Assembly: GCA_947567585.1 (NCBI GenBank)
Contig: CANONE010000040.1
Coordinates: 1 to 15,001, forward strand
Reading direction: 5' to 3'
DNA length: 15,001 nt
DNA from: an uncultured Clostridia bacterium
Lineage (GTDB): Bacteria > Bacillota > Clostridia > Oscillospirales > Acutalibacteraceae
Made by a program: the position numbers and the translations under genes. Every line of letters begins with the position of its first letter. Within the stretch, counting starts at the first letter, position 1. Below, in pieces: positions 6,838-14,278 of the stretch. The notes below the pieces were generated by a model that searched no databases, had not been told where the DNA came from, and saw only the letters and a program-made list of their open reading frames with translations.

Positions 6838-7169
6838 GCCTGCTCCTCCAATCTCCGTCTCTCTTTTCTGGTTTCTATGACGTGCCGCACCGCCTGCACC
6901 GGGCAGACAAGGAGCATCCTGGGCCCGGAAAAGCGCATCACCGCCCGGATCTTCTCCCGCATCTCTGGCTTGTAGCAGTGTACCCGGCAGTTGGAGCAGA
7001 AGGTCTTTGTCTCCATGAACGGGCAGTGGTCGCTGCGCTGTCGGGCGTATTCGGCCAGGGCCGCGCACTCCGGGCAGAGTCCCTTGGTGTGGTGGTTTTT
7101 CCGGCAGTAAAGGGCAATCATCTTGGCCACCATCGCCTTTTCCCGCTCCCGCTTTGTGTTCGTGTCCAT
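6834..7169 (-). CDS. YgbA_NO family (nitrous oxide-stimulated promoter) protein
   Basis: 111 residues with the family's cysteine pattern: Cys22 with HH at 26-27, Cys32/Cys35 (LCPEC), Cys49, Cys58/Cys61/Cys65 (CSNCRVHCY), and the GPRMLLVCP block at about 82-90. The family (PF11756) is named for E. coli YgbA, whose gene is induced by nitric oxide through NsrR; the biochemical role is not established. The conserved Cys/His set suggests metal or Fe-S binding, which is inference. Its ATG at 7169 shares one base with the stop of the ABC gene (TGATG), and its own stop overlaps the next start, so it sits in the middle of a tight operon. Confidence 0.85.
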   Translation of the reverse strand: MDTNTKREREKAMVAKMIALYCRKNHHTKGLCPECAALAEYARQRSDHCPFMETKTFCSNCRVHCYKPEMREKIRAVMRFSGPRMLLVCPVQAVRHVIETRKERRRLEEQA

Positions 7170-8824
7170 CAGCTCAGCCTCCCATTCTCCACCGAGTACA
7201 CCTGGTCTGCTATGCGCATGGTGCTCTGCCGGTGGGACACCAACACCACGGTCTTGCCGCCCCCCTCCTGGCCCAGGGAGCGGAGGATCACCGCCTCGTT
7301 CAAGCTGTCCAGGTTGCTGGTGGGTTCGTCCAGAAGCATCAGCGGCGCGTCGTGTAGAAAGGCTCTCGCCAGCCCCAGCCGCTGGCGCTCCCCGCCGGAG
7401 AGGGTGTCCCCCAGTTCGCCCACGGGGGTGTCATAGCCCTTGGGCAAGGTCATGATGAAGTCATGGACAGCGGCCTTTTTGCAGGCGGCGATGATTTCCT
7501 CGTCCGTGGCGTCCAGCTTAGCAACGCGCAGATTGTTCCGTATGCTGTCATGGAATAGGTGAGTCTCCTGGGTGACAAAGCTCTCCATGTTCCGCAGGTT
7601 TTGGGTGTTGATCTCCCCCACGTCCCGGCCCGACACCAGCACCTGCCCCGGCCCGGCCTGCCAAAAACGCATTAAGAGTTTTAAGAAGGTGGACTTGCCG
7701 CTGCCGCTTCTGCCCACGATGCCGGCAACTTGACCCTTGGGAATATCCAGAGTCAACCCACTGAGAACCTCCTCGCCGCCATAAGAAAAGCTGAGATTTT
7801 CCGCCGCCGCGCCAGTGAACTCTGTCTGAGACTTGCCGCTGACCTCCTCCACCAAAGGCGCTTCTTCCAGAATATCCAGCACCCGGTTCCCGGCGGCAAA
7901 GGTGCTCTGCAAGGTGCTGCCCAGGTTTGCCAGGGCCACGCATGGGCCGAAACTGCTCATCAGGGCGACGGTTGGGATAAGCACCCCGGCGAAGCCCACC
8001 TGCCCCCGGCTGTACAGTACCGCCGAAGTAAAGAGCATCGCCAAATCCAGCAGGAGGATCACTGTATTTGTGACCGCCATGCTGCACCCGGCCTTGTGCT
8101 TCATTCTGGATTCACTCTCCGCTAGGGCATCAGTGCGGGCATTCATTTGGGCAAGACGGGTTTCTCCCTGCCCATACTGGATGGTCTCGTCCAGCCCCCG
8201 CAGACTGTCCAGCACAAAGGCGCTCAGCTCCCCGGACTCCCGCCGGAATATGGCCCCGTCTTCCCCACTCAGGCGGGAAGTCACCAGTGGCACAGCCACC
8301 CCCACCACGGCATAAGCGAACAGGGCCAGCAGCCCCAGCACCCAGTGGTAGCTGCTGATAAACAGGCACATCACCGCCGTGAACAGCCCGGCAATCGCCG
8401 CCGGGGAGATGGTGTGGGCGTAGAACACCTCCAGCAGTTCGATGTCCGAGGTGATGACCGAGATCAGGTCGCCCCGATCCCGGCCCTCCAGCTTGGCGGG
8501 GCACAGGCGCCGCAGGGCCCGGAACACCCGGTCTCTTATGAGCGCCAGCAGCTTGAAGGCGATAAAGTGGTTGCACGCCTGCTCGGCGTAGCGTAAAATA
8601 CCCCGCAGCAAGGCGAACACGCCCACAGAAATGAAAATGGTTGTCAGGCTAAATGGTGTTTCAAGCTGTAATAGATCCAGCACCGCGTACCCGCCGAAAA
8701 TGGTGATAAACGCCGCGCACAGGTGCCCTGCAAGGCCCATCATGATTGCCAGCGTCATGAACCCGGCTAAAGGCCGCACCAGCCCCACCAGCTTCCGCAT
8801 GACCTTGAACCCGCTCCGTCTCAT
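7169..8824 (-). CDS. ABC exporter, fused permease/ATPase (CydC-like half)
   Basis: About 551 residues from the ATG at 8824, which overlaps the stop of the upstream ABC gene as ATGA and has AGGGAGGG before it; a longer start at 8872 lies inside the upstream gene and is less likely. An N-terminal six-helix ABC exporter domain (about 1-300) is followed by an ATPase domain with Walker A GRSGSGKST (371-379), signature LSGGERQR (475-482), Walker B LLLDEPTSNLD (Asp499) and the H-loop His531. All catalytic elements are present. The protein ends soon after the D-loop region, as in many CydC-like members. Together with the partner gene it should form a heterodimer; in E. coli CydDC exports cysteine and glutathione. 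The substrate here is inferred. Confidence 0.9.
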   Translation of the reverse strand: MRRSGFKVMRKLVGLVRPLAGFMTLAIMMGLAGHLCAAFITIFGGYAVLDLLQLETPFSLTTIFISVGVFALLRGILRYAEQACNHFIAFKLLALIRDRVFRALRRLCPAKLEGRDRGDLISVITSDIELLEVFYAHTISPAAIAGLFTAVMCLFISSYHWVLGLLALFAYAVVGVAVPLVTSRLSGEDGAIFRRESGELSAFVLDSLRGLDETIQYGQGETRLAQMNARTDALAESESRMKHKAGCSMAVTNTVILLLDLAMLFTSAVLYSRGQVGFAGVLIPTVALMSSFGPCVALANLGSTLQSTFAAGNRVLDILEEAPLVEEVSGKSQTEFTGAAAENLSFSYGGEEVLSGLTLDIPKGQVAGIVGRSGSGKSTFLKLLMRFWQAGPGQVLVSGRDVGEINTQNLRNMESFVTQETHLFHDSIRNNLRVAKLDATDEEIIAACKKAAVHDFIMTLPKGYDTPVGELGDTLSGGERQRLGLARAFLHDAPLMLLDEPTSNLDSLNEAVILRSLGQEGGGKTVVLVSHRQSTMRIADQVYSVENGRLS

Positions 8825-10557
8825 TTTGAACCCTCCCTGCCATAGTTTTCCAAGGACTGCTGGGCCTCCCACAGGGCGGCGTAAGCGCCCTGCTTTTCCA
8901 GCAGTTCCTGATGTATACCATGTTCGACAACACGGCCCTTTTCCATTACATATATGTTGTCCGCACCGGTCACATTGGCTAGCCGGTGGGAGATAAGCAG
9001 TACGGTTTTCGTCTCTGCCAGGGCGTGTATCTCGGACATGATGTCGTTCTCGCTCTCCACGTCGATGTTGGAGGTGGCCTCGTCAAAGATGTACACCGGG
9101 CTGTTGTGGAGTAGTGCCCGGGCCAGTGCCAGCCTCTGCCGCTGGCCCCCGGAGAGGTTTGCGCCCTGCTCCGTAAGTAGTGTGTCTAAGCCCTTCTCCT
9201 GCCGGAGGAAGCCGTCTAGCTTCACCTTTTTCAGCGCCGACCAGAGTTCATCGTCCGCAGCGTCGGACCTGCCCATTTGCAGGTTCTCCCGCACGGTGCC
9301 CTTGAATAGGTAACTCTGGTGGCTGATATAGGTGACGTGCGCCATCAGGCTGCCCTCGGCAATGTCCGCCAGCTCCACGCCGCCGATTTGGATGGAGCCG
9401 GTATAACCCCGGTTCCGGCCCATAAACAGCCCGGCAATAGTGCTCTTGCCGCAGCCGGATTCCCCAACGATAGCAGTAAAGCCGCCTTTAGGCACGACTA
9501 ACTCAATGGCATGAAGAATTGGACGGTCAGACTCGTAGGCAAATCCCAGGTCAGTGCAGGTGATGGAGCAGTTTTCTGGAAAAGGAGCTGTTCCCTGCTC
9601 CGGTTCGGGCAAGTCCAGAAGGCGAAATATCTTCTCGCTGGCAGCCATGCCGTTCATGGCGATGTGGAAAAAGCTGCCCAGCTGGCGCATGGGGATGAAA
9701 AAATCGGCGGACAGGAGAATGATGAGCAGGCATCCGGCTAAGTCCACCCGCCCGGCCCGGTACTGGGTCACGGACAGGATTACCCCCAGGGCCGCGCCGC
9801 CGTAGGCGATCAGGTCCATGATGGTGATGGAGTTCAGCTGCATAGTCAGCACCTTCATGGTGATTTTGCGGAATTTCTCCGCCTCCCGGTTCATTTCCTT
9901 CTGCTTGAAGCCGTCAGACTGGTAAATCTTCAAGGTGGTCAGGCCCTGGAGGTTCTCCAGGAAGGTGTCCCCGAGAGCCGTGTACTGGCCCCAGTATTTG
10001 GCAAGCAGCTTTTTGGCCCAGGTCTGCACGGCGGCAATGGCTATGGGGATCAGCGGCACGCACACCAGCAGCACCACCGCCGAGGGCAGGTTCACCGTGC
10101 ACAGGTAAGCGAACAGGGTCAGCGGGGCCAGCATGGCATAGAAGAATTGAGGCAGATACGCGCCGAAATAGGTTTCCAGCTGGTCAACCCCCTCCACCGC
10201 CACCTGAACCACCTCGGCGGTGCTGGCGCTCTGGCGGTAGCCAGCCCCCAGGCGCAGAAGCTTGCGGTAGATAAGCTCCCGTAAGGCGCGCTTGACGGCT
10301 TTTGACGAGAGATAACCCATGCGGCTGGCCCCCACCGTGCAGGCGAAGCGAAGGCCAAGCGCTCCTGCCGCAACCATTGCTGTCAGGCGCACTTGGCTGG
10401 TCTTGCCCAGAGCCAAACACGCCAAAAAGGCCGTTATGGCGGTCATCATGGCAATATTTGCCAACAGGGAGAGCCACTGCAGCACAACATTCCCCGCCAC
10501 ATACTTTTTGCTTTCTCGGACTGTGCCGATCAGCCGCTTGTTGATCATCATATCCAT
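8821..10557 (-). CDS. ABC exporter, fused permease/ATPase (CydD-like half)
   Basis: 578 residues from the ATG at 10557, chosen because AAGGAG lies about 8 bases upstream; a longer frame to 10638 would overlap the mapped -10 region and lacks a ribosome site. The membrane domain (about 1-310) has the usual six helices. The ATPase domain shows Walker A GESGCGKST (365-373), signature LSGGQRQR (468-475), Walker B VYIFDEATSNID (Asp492-Glu493) and H-loop His524. It is the first gene of the operon. The pairing of two different fused half-transporters with a one-codon overlap is the arrangement of heterodimeric exporters such as CydDC. Alternatives such as a multidrug or peptide exporter cannot be excluded; no bd-oxidase genes are in view. 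Confidence 0.9.
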   Translation of the reverse strand: MDMMINKRLIGTVRESKKYVAGNVVLQWLSLLANIAMMTAITAFLACLALGKTSQVRLTAMVAAGALGLRFACTVGASRMGYLSSKAVKRALRELIYRKLLRLGAGYRQSASTAEVVQVAVEGVDQLETYFGAYLPQFFYAMLAPLTLFAYLCTVNLPSAVVLLVCVPLIPIAIAAVQTWAKKLLAKYWGQYTALGDTFLENLQGLTTLKIYQSDGFKQKEMNREAEKFRKITMKVLTMQLNSITIMDLIAYGGAALGVILSVTQYRAGRVDLAGCLLIILLSADFFIPMRQLGSFFHIAMNGMAASEKIFRLLDLPEPEQGTAPFPENCSITCTDLGFAYESDRPILHAIELVVPKGGFTAIVGESGCGKSTIAGLFMGRNRGYTGSIQIGGVELADIAEGSLMAHVTYISHQSYLFKGTVRENLQMGRSDAADDELWSALKKVKLDGFLRQEKGLDTLLTEQGANLSGGQRQRLALARALLHNSPVYIFDEATSNIDVESENDIMSEIHALAETKTVLLISHRLANVTGADNIYVMEKGRVVEHGIHQELLEKQGAYAALWEAQQSLENYGREGSK

Positions 10558-10579
10558 ACACGCTCCTTGCTTGCCAAAG

Positions 10580-10599
10580 GAGTTAATTGCGGCTAACTC
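10580..10599 (-). other. stem-loop in the 5' leader of the exporter operon
   Basis: GAGTTA (10580-10585) and TAACTC (10594-10599) form a perfect 6-base stem with an 8-base loop, about 23 bases upstream of the start codon at 10557. It lies within the predicted leader of about 85 bases and just upstream of the ribosome site, so it might affect translation. It is too short to call a riboswitch. Confidence 0.3.
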
Positions 10600-10627
10600 G
10601 CTTGGCCAAAATTGCGCCCGCTTGAAA

Positions 10628-10654
10628 TTAGTGGGCACTAACCAACGCTAATTT
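10628..10654. promoter_or_regulatory. nested palindromes at the start of the exporter operon transcript
   Basis: TTAGTGGGCACTAA (10628-10641) is a perfect 6-2-6 palindrome. A second inverted repeat, AAATTAG (10625-10631) and CTAATTT (10648-10654), is wrapped round it and touches the -10 box. Both sit at the expected transcription start of the minus-strand operon, a typical place for a repressor such as the divergent MarR-family protein. The binding protein is inferred. Confidence 0.45.
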
Positions 10655-10679
10655 TACAATAAATCTGGAAATTTGTCAA
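10651..10679 (-). promoter_or_regulatory. sigma-A promoter of the exporter/YgbA/YbaN operon
   Basis: On the minus strand TTGACA (10679-10674) and TAAAAT (10656-10651) are separated by exactly 17 bases. The predicted start is near 10644, giving a leader of about 87 bases. No other good promoter is seen before the downstream genes, which overlap one another. Confidence 0.75.
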
Positions 10680-10705
10680 CCTGGCTCGATACTTTTTTCT
10701 TCATT

Positions 10706-10718
10706 AATTTGCCAAATT
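10706..10718. promoter_or_regulatory. 13-base palindrome between the two divergent promoters
   Basis: AATTTGCCAAATT is a perfect palindrome (6-1-6) centred at 10712. Related sequences ATTTGTCAA (10671-10679) and TTGACAAAT (10732-10740) contain the two -35 boxes in opposite orientation. Three TTTGNCAA-like sites could serve one dimeric repressor that controls both directions. Confidence 0.45.
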
Positions 10719-10725
10719 TTATAAA

Positions 10726-10771
10726 GGCACCTTGACAAATGGTGGAAGCGAGTGTATAATATCAAGGTACC
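10726..10771 (+). promoter_or_regulatory. sigma-A promoter of the MarR gene, flanked by an inverted repeat
   Basis: TTGACA (10732-10737) and TATAAT (10755-10760) are consensus boxes with a 17-base spacer. GGCACCTTGA (10726-10735) and TCAAGGTACC (10762-10771) form a 10-base inverted repeat with one mismatch, covering the -35 box and the bases just past the -10 box. This suggests autoregulation. The ribosome site AGAGGAG follows, 8 bases before the ATG at 10800. Confidence 0.7.
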
Positions 10772-10799
10772 TAATAATAGATTGAGAGGAGCTCATGGA

Positions 10800-11423
10800 A
10801 TGAGACACGAAGAAAATCGAGCACAGCACATCGCCCAGCGTAAGGCCCGCTATGAACAGGAGGACATCAACGGCAAGCTGCTCATGAACCTGCGGGACAC
10901 CGGCCATATTATGCGCGGCCTATCCGAGGGCCGGGGCAGCCAAAAACGCATTTTGACTATACTAGCTGAGACAGGCACTATCACCCAGCGGGAGCTCACG
11001 GAGCGCTTGGGCATCCAGCCCGGCTCCGCCAGCGAGGTGATAGCCAAGCTGGAAAACGCGGGACTGCTCACCCGCGTGGAGAGCGGGGCCGACCGGCGCA
11101 CGGTAGACGTCAGCCTTACCGAGGCAGGTATGCGGCAGGCGGAGGAAGCAAAGCACCAGCAGGCCCAGCGGCGGGGGGAGATGTTCTCCGCCCTCACGGA
11201 GGGGGAGCGGGGTCAACTGTTGGGGCTTTTGGAGAAGCTGAACGCCGACTGGGAGAACCGTTACCAGGAAGATCGGGAGCACCGCCACGGCCCCCATGAC
11301 CGGCACGGACGCCGCGCCCCTCACGGTAATCAGGAAGGATGGGATAGGGCCCATCCCCACTGCGACCACGACTGCGCAAACTGCGCCCATCCCTGCGGCA
11401 AAAGGAAAATCGGTTTAGAATAA
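10800..11423 (+). CDS. MarR-family regulator with His/Cys-rich C-terminal tail
   Basis: 207 residues. The start ATG at 10800 is preceded by AGAGGAG; an ATG four bases earlier meets TGA after two codons. A winged-helix MarR domain occupies about residues 45-155: ITQRELTERLGIQPGSASEV (61-80) is the recognition helix region and GADRRTVDVSLTEAG (96-110) the wing. The tail from about 156 is unusual: nine histidines and four cysteines (Cys188, Cys192, Cys195, Cys199; C-x3-C-x2-C-x3-C) in about 45 residues. Typical MarR proteins end near 145-160. The tail could bind a metal or an iron-sulfur cluster and act as the sensor. The gene is divergent from the exporter operon, which it probably regulates together with itself. 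Confidence 0.9.
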   Translation: MRHEENRAQHIAQRKARYEQEDINGKLLMNLRDTGHIMRGLSEGRGSQKRILTILAETGTITQRELTERLGIQPGSASEVIAKLENAGLLTRVESGADRRTVDVSLTEAGMRQAEEAKHQQAQRRGEMFSALTEGERGQLLGLLEKLNADWENRYQEDREHRHGPHDRHGRRAPHGNQEGWDRAHPHCDHDCANCAHPCGKRKIGLE

Positions 11424-11466
11424 TTCCACCCAATTTCCTATGGGATTCCACCCGGATTCCAAAATC
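11423..11466 (+). promoter_or_regulatory. four 11-base direct repeats (candidate OmpR/PhoB-type regulator site)
   Basis: Four tandem units start at 11423, 11434, 11445 and 11456: ATTCCACCCAA, TTTCCTATGGG, ATTCCACCCGG, ATTCCAAAATC. The TTCC core recurs at exactly one helical turn. Direct repeats with an 11-base period upstream of or over the -35 region are characteristic of PhoB/OmpR-family response regulators, and such a regulator is encoded at 12141-12817. They begin at the last base of the MarR stop codon. Confidence 0.6.
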
Positions 11467-11472
11467 AAGGCG

Positions 11473-11483
11473 TATTCTATAGT
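11473..11483 (+). promoter_or_regulatory. -10 region of the secreted-protein promoter
   Basis: TATTCT (11473-11478) and TATAGT (11478-11483) are both usable -10 boxes. Neither has a consensus -35; the position 17 bases upstream falls in the third or fourth direct repeat. That is the arrangement of an activator-dependent promoter. Confidence 0.4.
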
Positions 11484-11485
11484 AA

Positions 11486-11512
11486 CCGTAAGGGCAGCAC
11501 GTCAGCTTACGG
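11486..11512 (+). other. stem-loop in the leader of the secreted-protein gene
   Basis: CCGTAAG (11486-11492) and CTTACGG (11506-11512) are perfect 7-base complements with a 13-base loop, 27 bases upstream of the start codon. No T tract follows, so it is not a terminator; it may stabilise the mRNA 5' end or be part of an operator. Confidence 0.35.
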
Positions 11513-11539
11513 AAAACTAAGTAAAGCAGGTACAGCAAC

Positions 11540-12031
11540 ATGAAAAAGATCATCACAAGAGCAGCGGCGTCCATTATGGCGGCGGCAGTTTTAACGGCAG
11601 GCGGGGTGTCCGCTATGGCGTCGGAGGACAGTTACAGCTACCAGTCCGGCAGGCAACAGTATGAGAGCCGCCACCAGATTTTCACCGAGGCGGCCCAGCA
11701 GACCGGCGACAGCGCCCGAGAGGCTTTCCTTGCCGCCAACGGCATTGACGGGAACAGCCCCAACAGCGACAGCCCCCGGCTGGACGCGGAGAAGCTGGCT
11801 GAGGCTGGCGTGATCGGCCAGGAAACGGCGGAGAAGATCGCCCAGTACGCTTCGGAGAAGCAGGCTGACCGCCACAGCGGTTACGCCAGGAAGTCGTCCA
11901 TGACGTCGGAGGAGCGCCACAGCTTCTATGACGGCATGAAGTCCCAGGACGGTGACCCTGTAGATGAACTTCTGGCGGCGGGCGTCATCACCCAGGAGCA
12001 GGCGGACGCTATCCAGGCGTATCGCAATTAG
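11540..12031 (+). CDS. small secreted protein with two DUF2680-like repeats
   Basis: 163 residues. A signal peptide is clear: KK near the start, a hydrophobic stretch to about residue 24, and an AxA-type site (AMA, then SED) at about 25-28. The mature part is polar. Two similar helical segments, LAEAGVIGQETAEKIAQYAS (about 92-111) and LLAAGVITQEQADAIQAYRN (about 144-163), resemble the xGxIxQEQADxI repeats of DUF2680-like secreted clostridial proteins. The function is not known. It lies between a PhoB-like direct-repeat site and the two-component genes, so it may be the output or an accessory sensor of that system. The ribosome site (AGCAGG) is only moderate. Confidence 0.8.
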   Translation: MKKIITRAAASIMAAAVLTAGGVSAMASEDSYSYQSGRQQYESRHQIFTEAAQQTGDSAREAFLAANGIDGNSPNSDSPRLDAEKLAEAGVIGQETAEKIAQYASEKQADRHSGYARKSSMTSEERHSFYDGMKSQDGDPVDELLAAGVITQEQADAIQAYRN

Positions 12032-12042
12032 ACCCATCCAGC

Positions 12043-12072
12043 GGCAAGGGGCGGCGTTTGCGGCCTCTTGCC
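12043..12072 (+). terminator. probable terminator after the secreted-protein gene
   Basis: GGCAAGGGGC (from 12043) pairs with GGCCTCTTGCC (12062-12072) with one wobble, followed by TTTCT. It starts 12 bases after the stop codon. The T tract is poor, so some read-through into the two-component genes is likely. Confidence 0.5.
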
Positions 12073-12081
12073 TTTCTGGGC

Positions 12082-12110
12082 TTGCTATTCTCCCTCGTTT
12101 CTGCTATAAA
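12082..12110 (+). promoter_or_regulatory. promoter of the two-component genes
   Basis: TTGCTA (12082-12087) and TATAAA (12105-12110) are spaced by 17 bases, about 30 bases upstream of the response regulator start, which has AAGGGGG as ribosome site. No copy of the 11-base repeats is seen here. Confidence 0.5.
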
Positions 12111-12140
12111 CTGTGTCCCACAAGAAAAGGGGGCCTATCT

Positions 12141-12817
12141 ATGGCTAAAATCCTAATTGTAGACGATGAGCCGGACATCCACCAGCTGATACAGCGCTTT
12201 GCGGAGCACGAGGGCCACGAGACCCTGTGCGCTTCCAGCGGTGAGGAGGCTGTGGCCCTGTGCCGGGAGCGGGATTTCGATGTTATTATAATGGACATCA
12301 TGATGCCCGGCATGGACGGTTTTGCCGCCAGCCGGGAGATACGCCGGGAAAAGGACATCCCTATTTTGATGCTCTCTGCCCGGGGGCAGGAGTATGACAA
12401 GCTCAAGGGGTTTGAGGTGGGGGTGGACGATTATGTGGTGAAGCCCTTCTCCGCCCGGGAGCTGATGGCCGGGTGAACGTGATCGTCAACCGGCATAAGG
12501 CCCAGAGCCAGCCCAAAAGCGAAATTGTCTGGCGGGGGCTGCGCATAGATTTGCTGGGCCGGTGCGTATTCGTGGACGGCGTAAAGACCGAGCTCACCGC
12601 GAAAGAGTACGGCATCCTGGCGTATCTTGCGGAGAATAAAGGCATTGCCCTGACCCGGGGGCAGATTTTGGACGCGGTGTGGGGCTATGACGCCATCGGC
12701 GACGACCGCACGGTAGACTGGCAGATAAAACTGCTGCGGGGCAAGCTGGGGGATTACCGGGGCTGCATCGTCACCCTGCGGGGAATGGGGTATAAATTTG
12801 AAACAGCGGACGAATAG
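12141..12817 (+). CDS. OmpR/PhoB-family response regulator, broken by a one-base frameshift
   Basis: The receiver domain (from ATG 12141) has Asp8/Asp9, the phospho-acceptor Asp52 in MDIMMPGMDG, Ser79 and Lys101 (VVKPFSARE). The frame then meets TGA at 12474. The next frame carries on without a gap as VNVIVNRHK and a complete winged-helix DNA-binding domain (TAKEYGILAYLAENKG, DRTVDWQIKLLRGKLG, RGMGYKFE) to 12817. Restoring one C in the CCGGG at about 12468-12473 would give ELMARVNVIVNRHK and a normal 225-residue regulator. So this is a single-base deletion, either real or a sequencing error in a short C/G run. The 3' end overlaps the kinase start. Likely target: the 11-base repeats at 11423-11466. 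Confidence 0.85.
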
Positions 12818-14255
12818 CTTTGGGAGAAAACTTTGGCTCTGCTTTATCGTGTTCGCCGCCCTGATTTTGGGAGCGCTATGGCTCTTGCAGACCGTGTTTT
12901 TGCAGAGCTTTTACGACGGCATGGCAATCCGCAATACCCAGCGGCTGGCGGAAGAAATTGTGGGGCAGGTAGACAGTGATGATTTTGAGAAGCGCTTAGA
13001 CGCCTGGGCCTCGGAGGGCTCCATGCTGATTTTTCTCACCGACCGGGAGGGCGGCATCCTCTACAGCACCGACGAGCACAGCGCCGTCTATCAGAAGAAA
13101 GACGCGGGGCGCTCCGGCGGCTCCAACCCCTACCGGGAGCAGGAGGGGCTGAGTTGGCAGGAGGGCGCGCGGCACAATCTGCCCTCAGACTACCCCGGTT
13201 TTCTGAAGTGTTTGGAGGAAAGCTCCACAGGCCAAGTAGGCTATAAGAGCGCGGACGGCAATGCATATATTTATGGGCAAGTTTTACCGGAATCTTCCCG
13301 CTTTGGGCAGGCTGTGCTGTACATGAGCACGCCCCTGGGCGGGGCCGGGGCGGCGGTAGGCATTCTGCGTGTGCAGCTGCTTTGGGTGACTTTAGCGTCC
13401 CTGGCCCTGGCCTCGGTGCTGGCGTGGCTGGTGGCCCGGCAGTTTGCCCGGCCCGTGGCGGCTATCACCCGTCAGGCAAGAAATCTGCCGGACGGAAATA
13501 CAGAAGCCCCTTACGAAGCGGGCTTCTGTAAGGAGCTTGACGAAGTCTCCCAGGCATTGGCAGAAACTGCCGAGACTCTCCACAAGCTGGAAAACGCCCG
13601 GCGGGAGCTGCTGGCCAACGTCTCCCACGATTTGCGCACGCCGCTCACCATGATAAAGGGCTACGCGGAGATGGTGCGGGAGATTTCCTGGAGCGATGAG
13701 GAAAGGCGGGAGCAGGACTTGGGCATCATCATGCGGGAGACGGACAGGCTCACAGCTCTGGTGAACGACATTCTGGGGTATTCCGCCGCCCAATCCCAGG
13801 AGCCGGAACTGACGCGGGTTGATTTAAGCAGGCTGGCGAAGGAGGCCGTGGAGCAGTTTGCGCCCCTGGCCCAGCAGAAGGGGTTGAAAATTGCGGGTGA
13901 TATTGCGCCGGGAGCGCAGGTTCTGGCAGACGAAAAGCATATGAGCCGGGTACTGTGCAATCTCCTGGACAATGGCTTGCGTTATGCCCAAAATCAGCTG
14001 ACCGTGCAGGTGAAAGCCCAAGAGGGTGCCGTCCATGTAGAGGTTCGGGACGACGGCCCGGGCATCCCACCAGAGGAACTGCCGCTGGTCTGGGAGCGGT
14101 ATTTTACCTCGAAGCAGCGCGGTGGGCACGGGAGTTCCGGGCTGGGCCTGGCCATCACCAAGGAGCTTTTAACGGCGCAAAAAGCCCGATTTGGCGTGAG
14201 CAGCCAGGTAGGGGATGGGACGGCCTTTTGGTTTGAGATATCGCAAGTAAAATAA
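12798..14255 (+). CDS. sensor histidine kinase (HAMP, HisKA, HATPase_c)
   Basis: 485 residues from a TTG at 12798, which overlaps the end of the response regulator by 20 bases; GGGG lies 7-8 bases upstream and no better start precedes the first helix. Order: membrane helix 1 (about 12-35), an extracellular sensor domain of about 150 residues (36-188), helix 2 (189-212), HAMP (213-265), HisKA with His277 in NVSHDLRTPLTMIKGYAEM, and HATPase_c with N-box LCNLLDNGLRYA, G1 DDGPGIP and G2 GGHGSSGLGLAI. All catalytic elements are present. The sensor domain has no signature I recognise, so the signal is unknown. It forms a pair with the adjacent response regulator. Confidence 0.92.
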   Translation: MKQRTNSFGRKLWLCFIVFAALILGALWLLQTVFLQSFYDGMAIRNTQRLAEEIVGQVDSDDFEKRLDAWASEGSMLIFLTDREGGILYSTDEHSAVYQKKDAGRSGGSNPYREQEGLSWQEGARHNLPSDYPGFLKCLEESSTGQVGYKSADGNAYIYGQVLPESSRFGQAVLYMSTPLGGAGAAVGILRVQLLWVTLASLALASVLAWLVARQFARPVAAITRQARNLPDGNTEAPYEAGFCKELDEVSQALAETAETLHKLENARRELLANVSHDLRTPLTMIKGYAEMVREISWSDEERREQDLGIIMRETDRLTALVNDILGYSAAQSQEPELTRVDLSRLAKEAVEQFAPLAQQKGLKIAGDIAPGAQVLADEKHMSRVLCNLLDNGLRYAQNQLTVQVKAQEGAVHVEVRDDGPGIPPEELPLVWERYFTSKQRGGHGSSGLGLAITKELLTAQKARFGVSSQVGDGTAFWFEISQVK

Positions 14256-14278
14256 AACGCCACAAGGGGCTGAAAAAT

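Noticed and set aside
10558..10644. Riboswitch in the exporter operon leader
   Set aside because: Only one short stem and transcription-start palindromes are visible; no conserved riboswitch core is recognised in about 87 bases.
12460..12480. Programmed ribosomal frameshift in the response regulator
   Set aside because: There is no slippery heptamer or downstream structure, and response regulators of this family are not known to use frameshifting; a one-base deletion is simpler.
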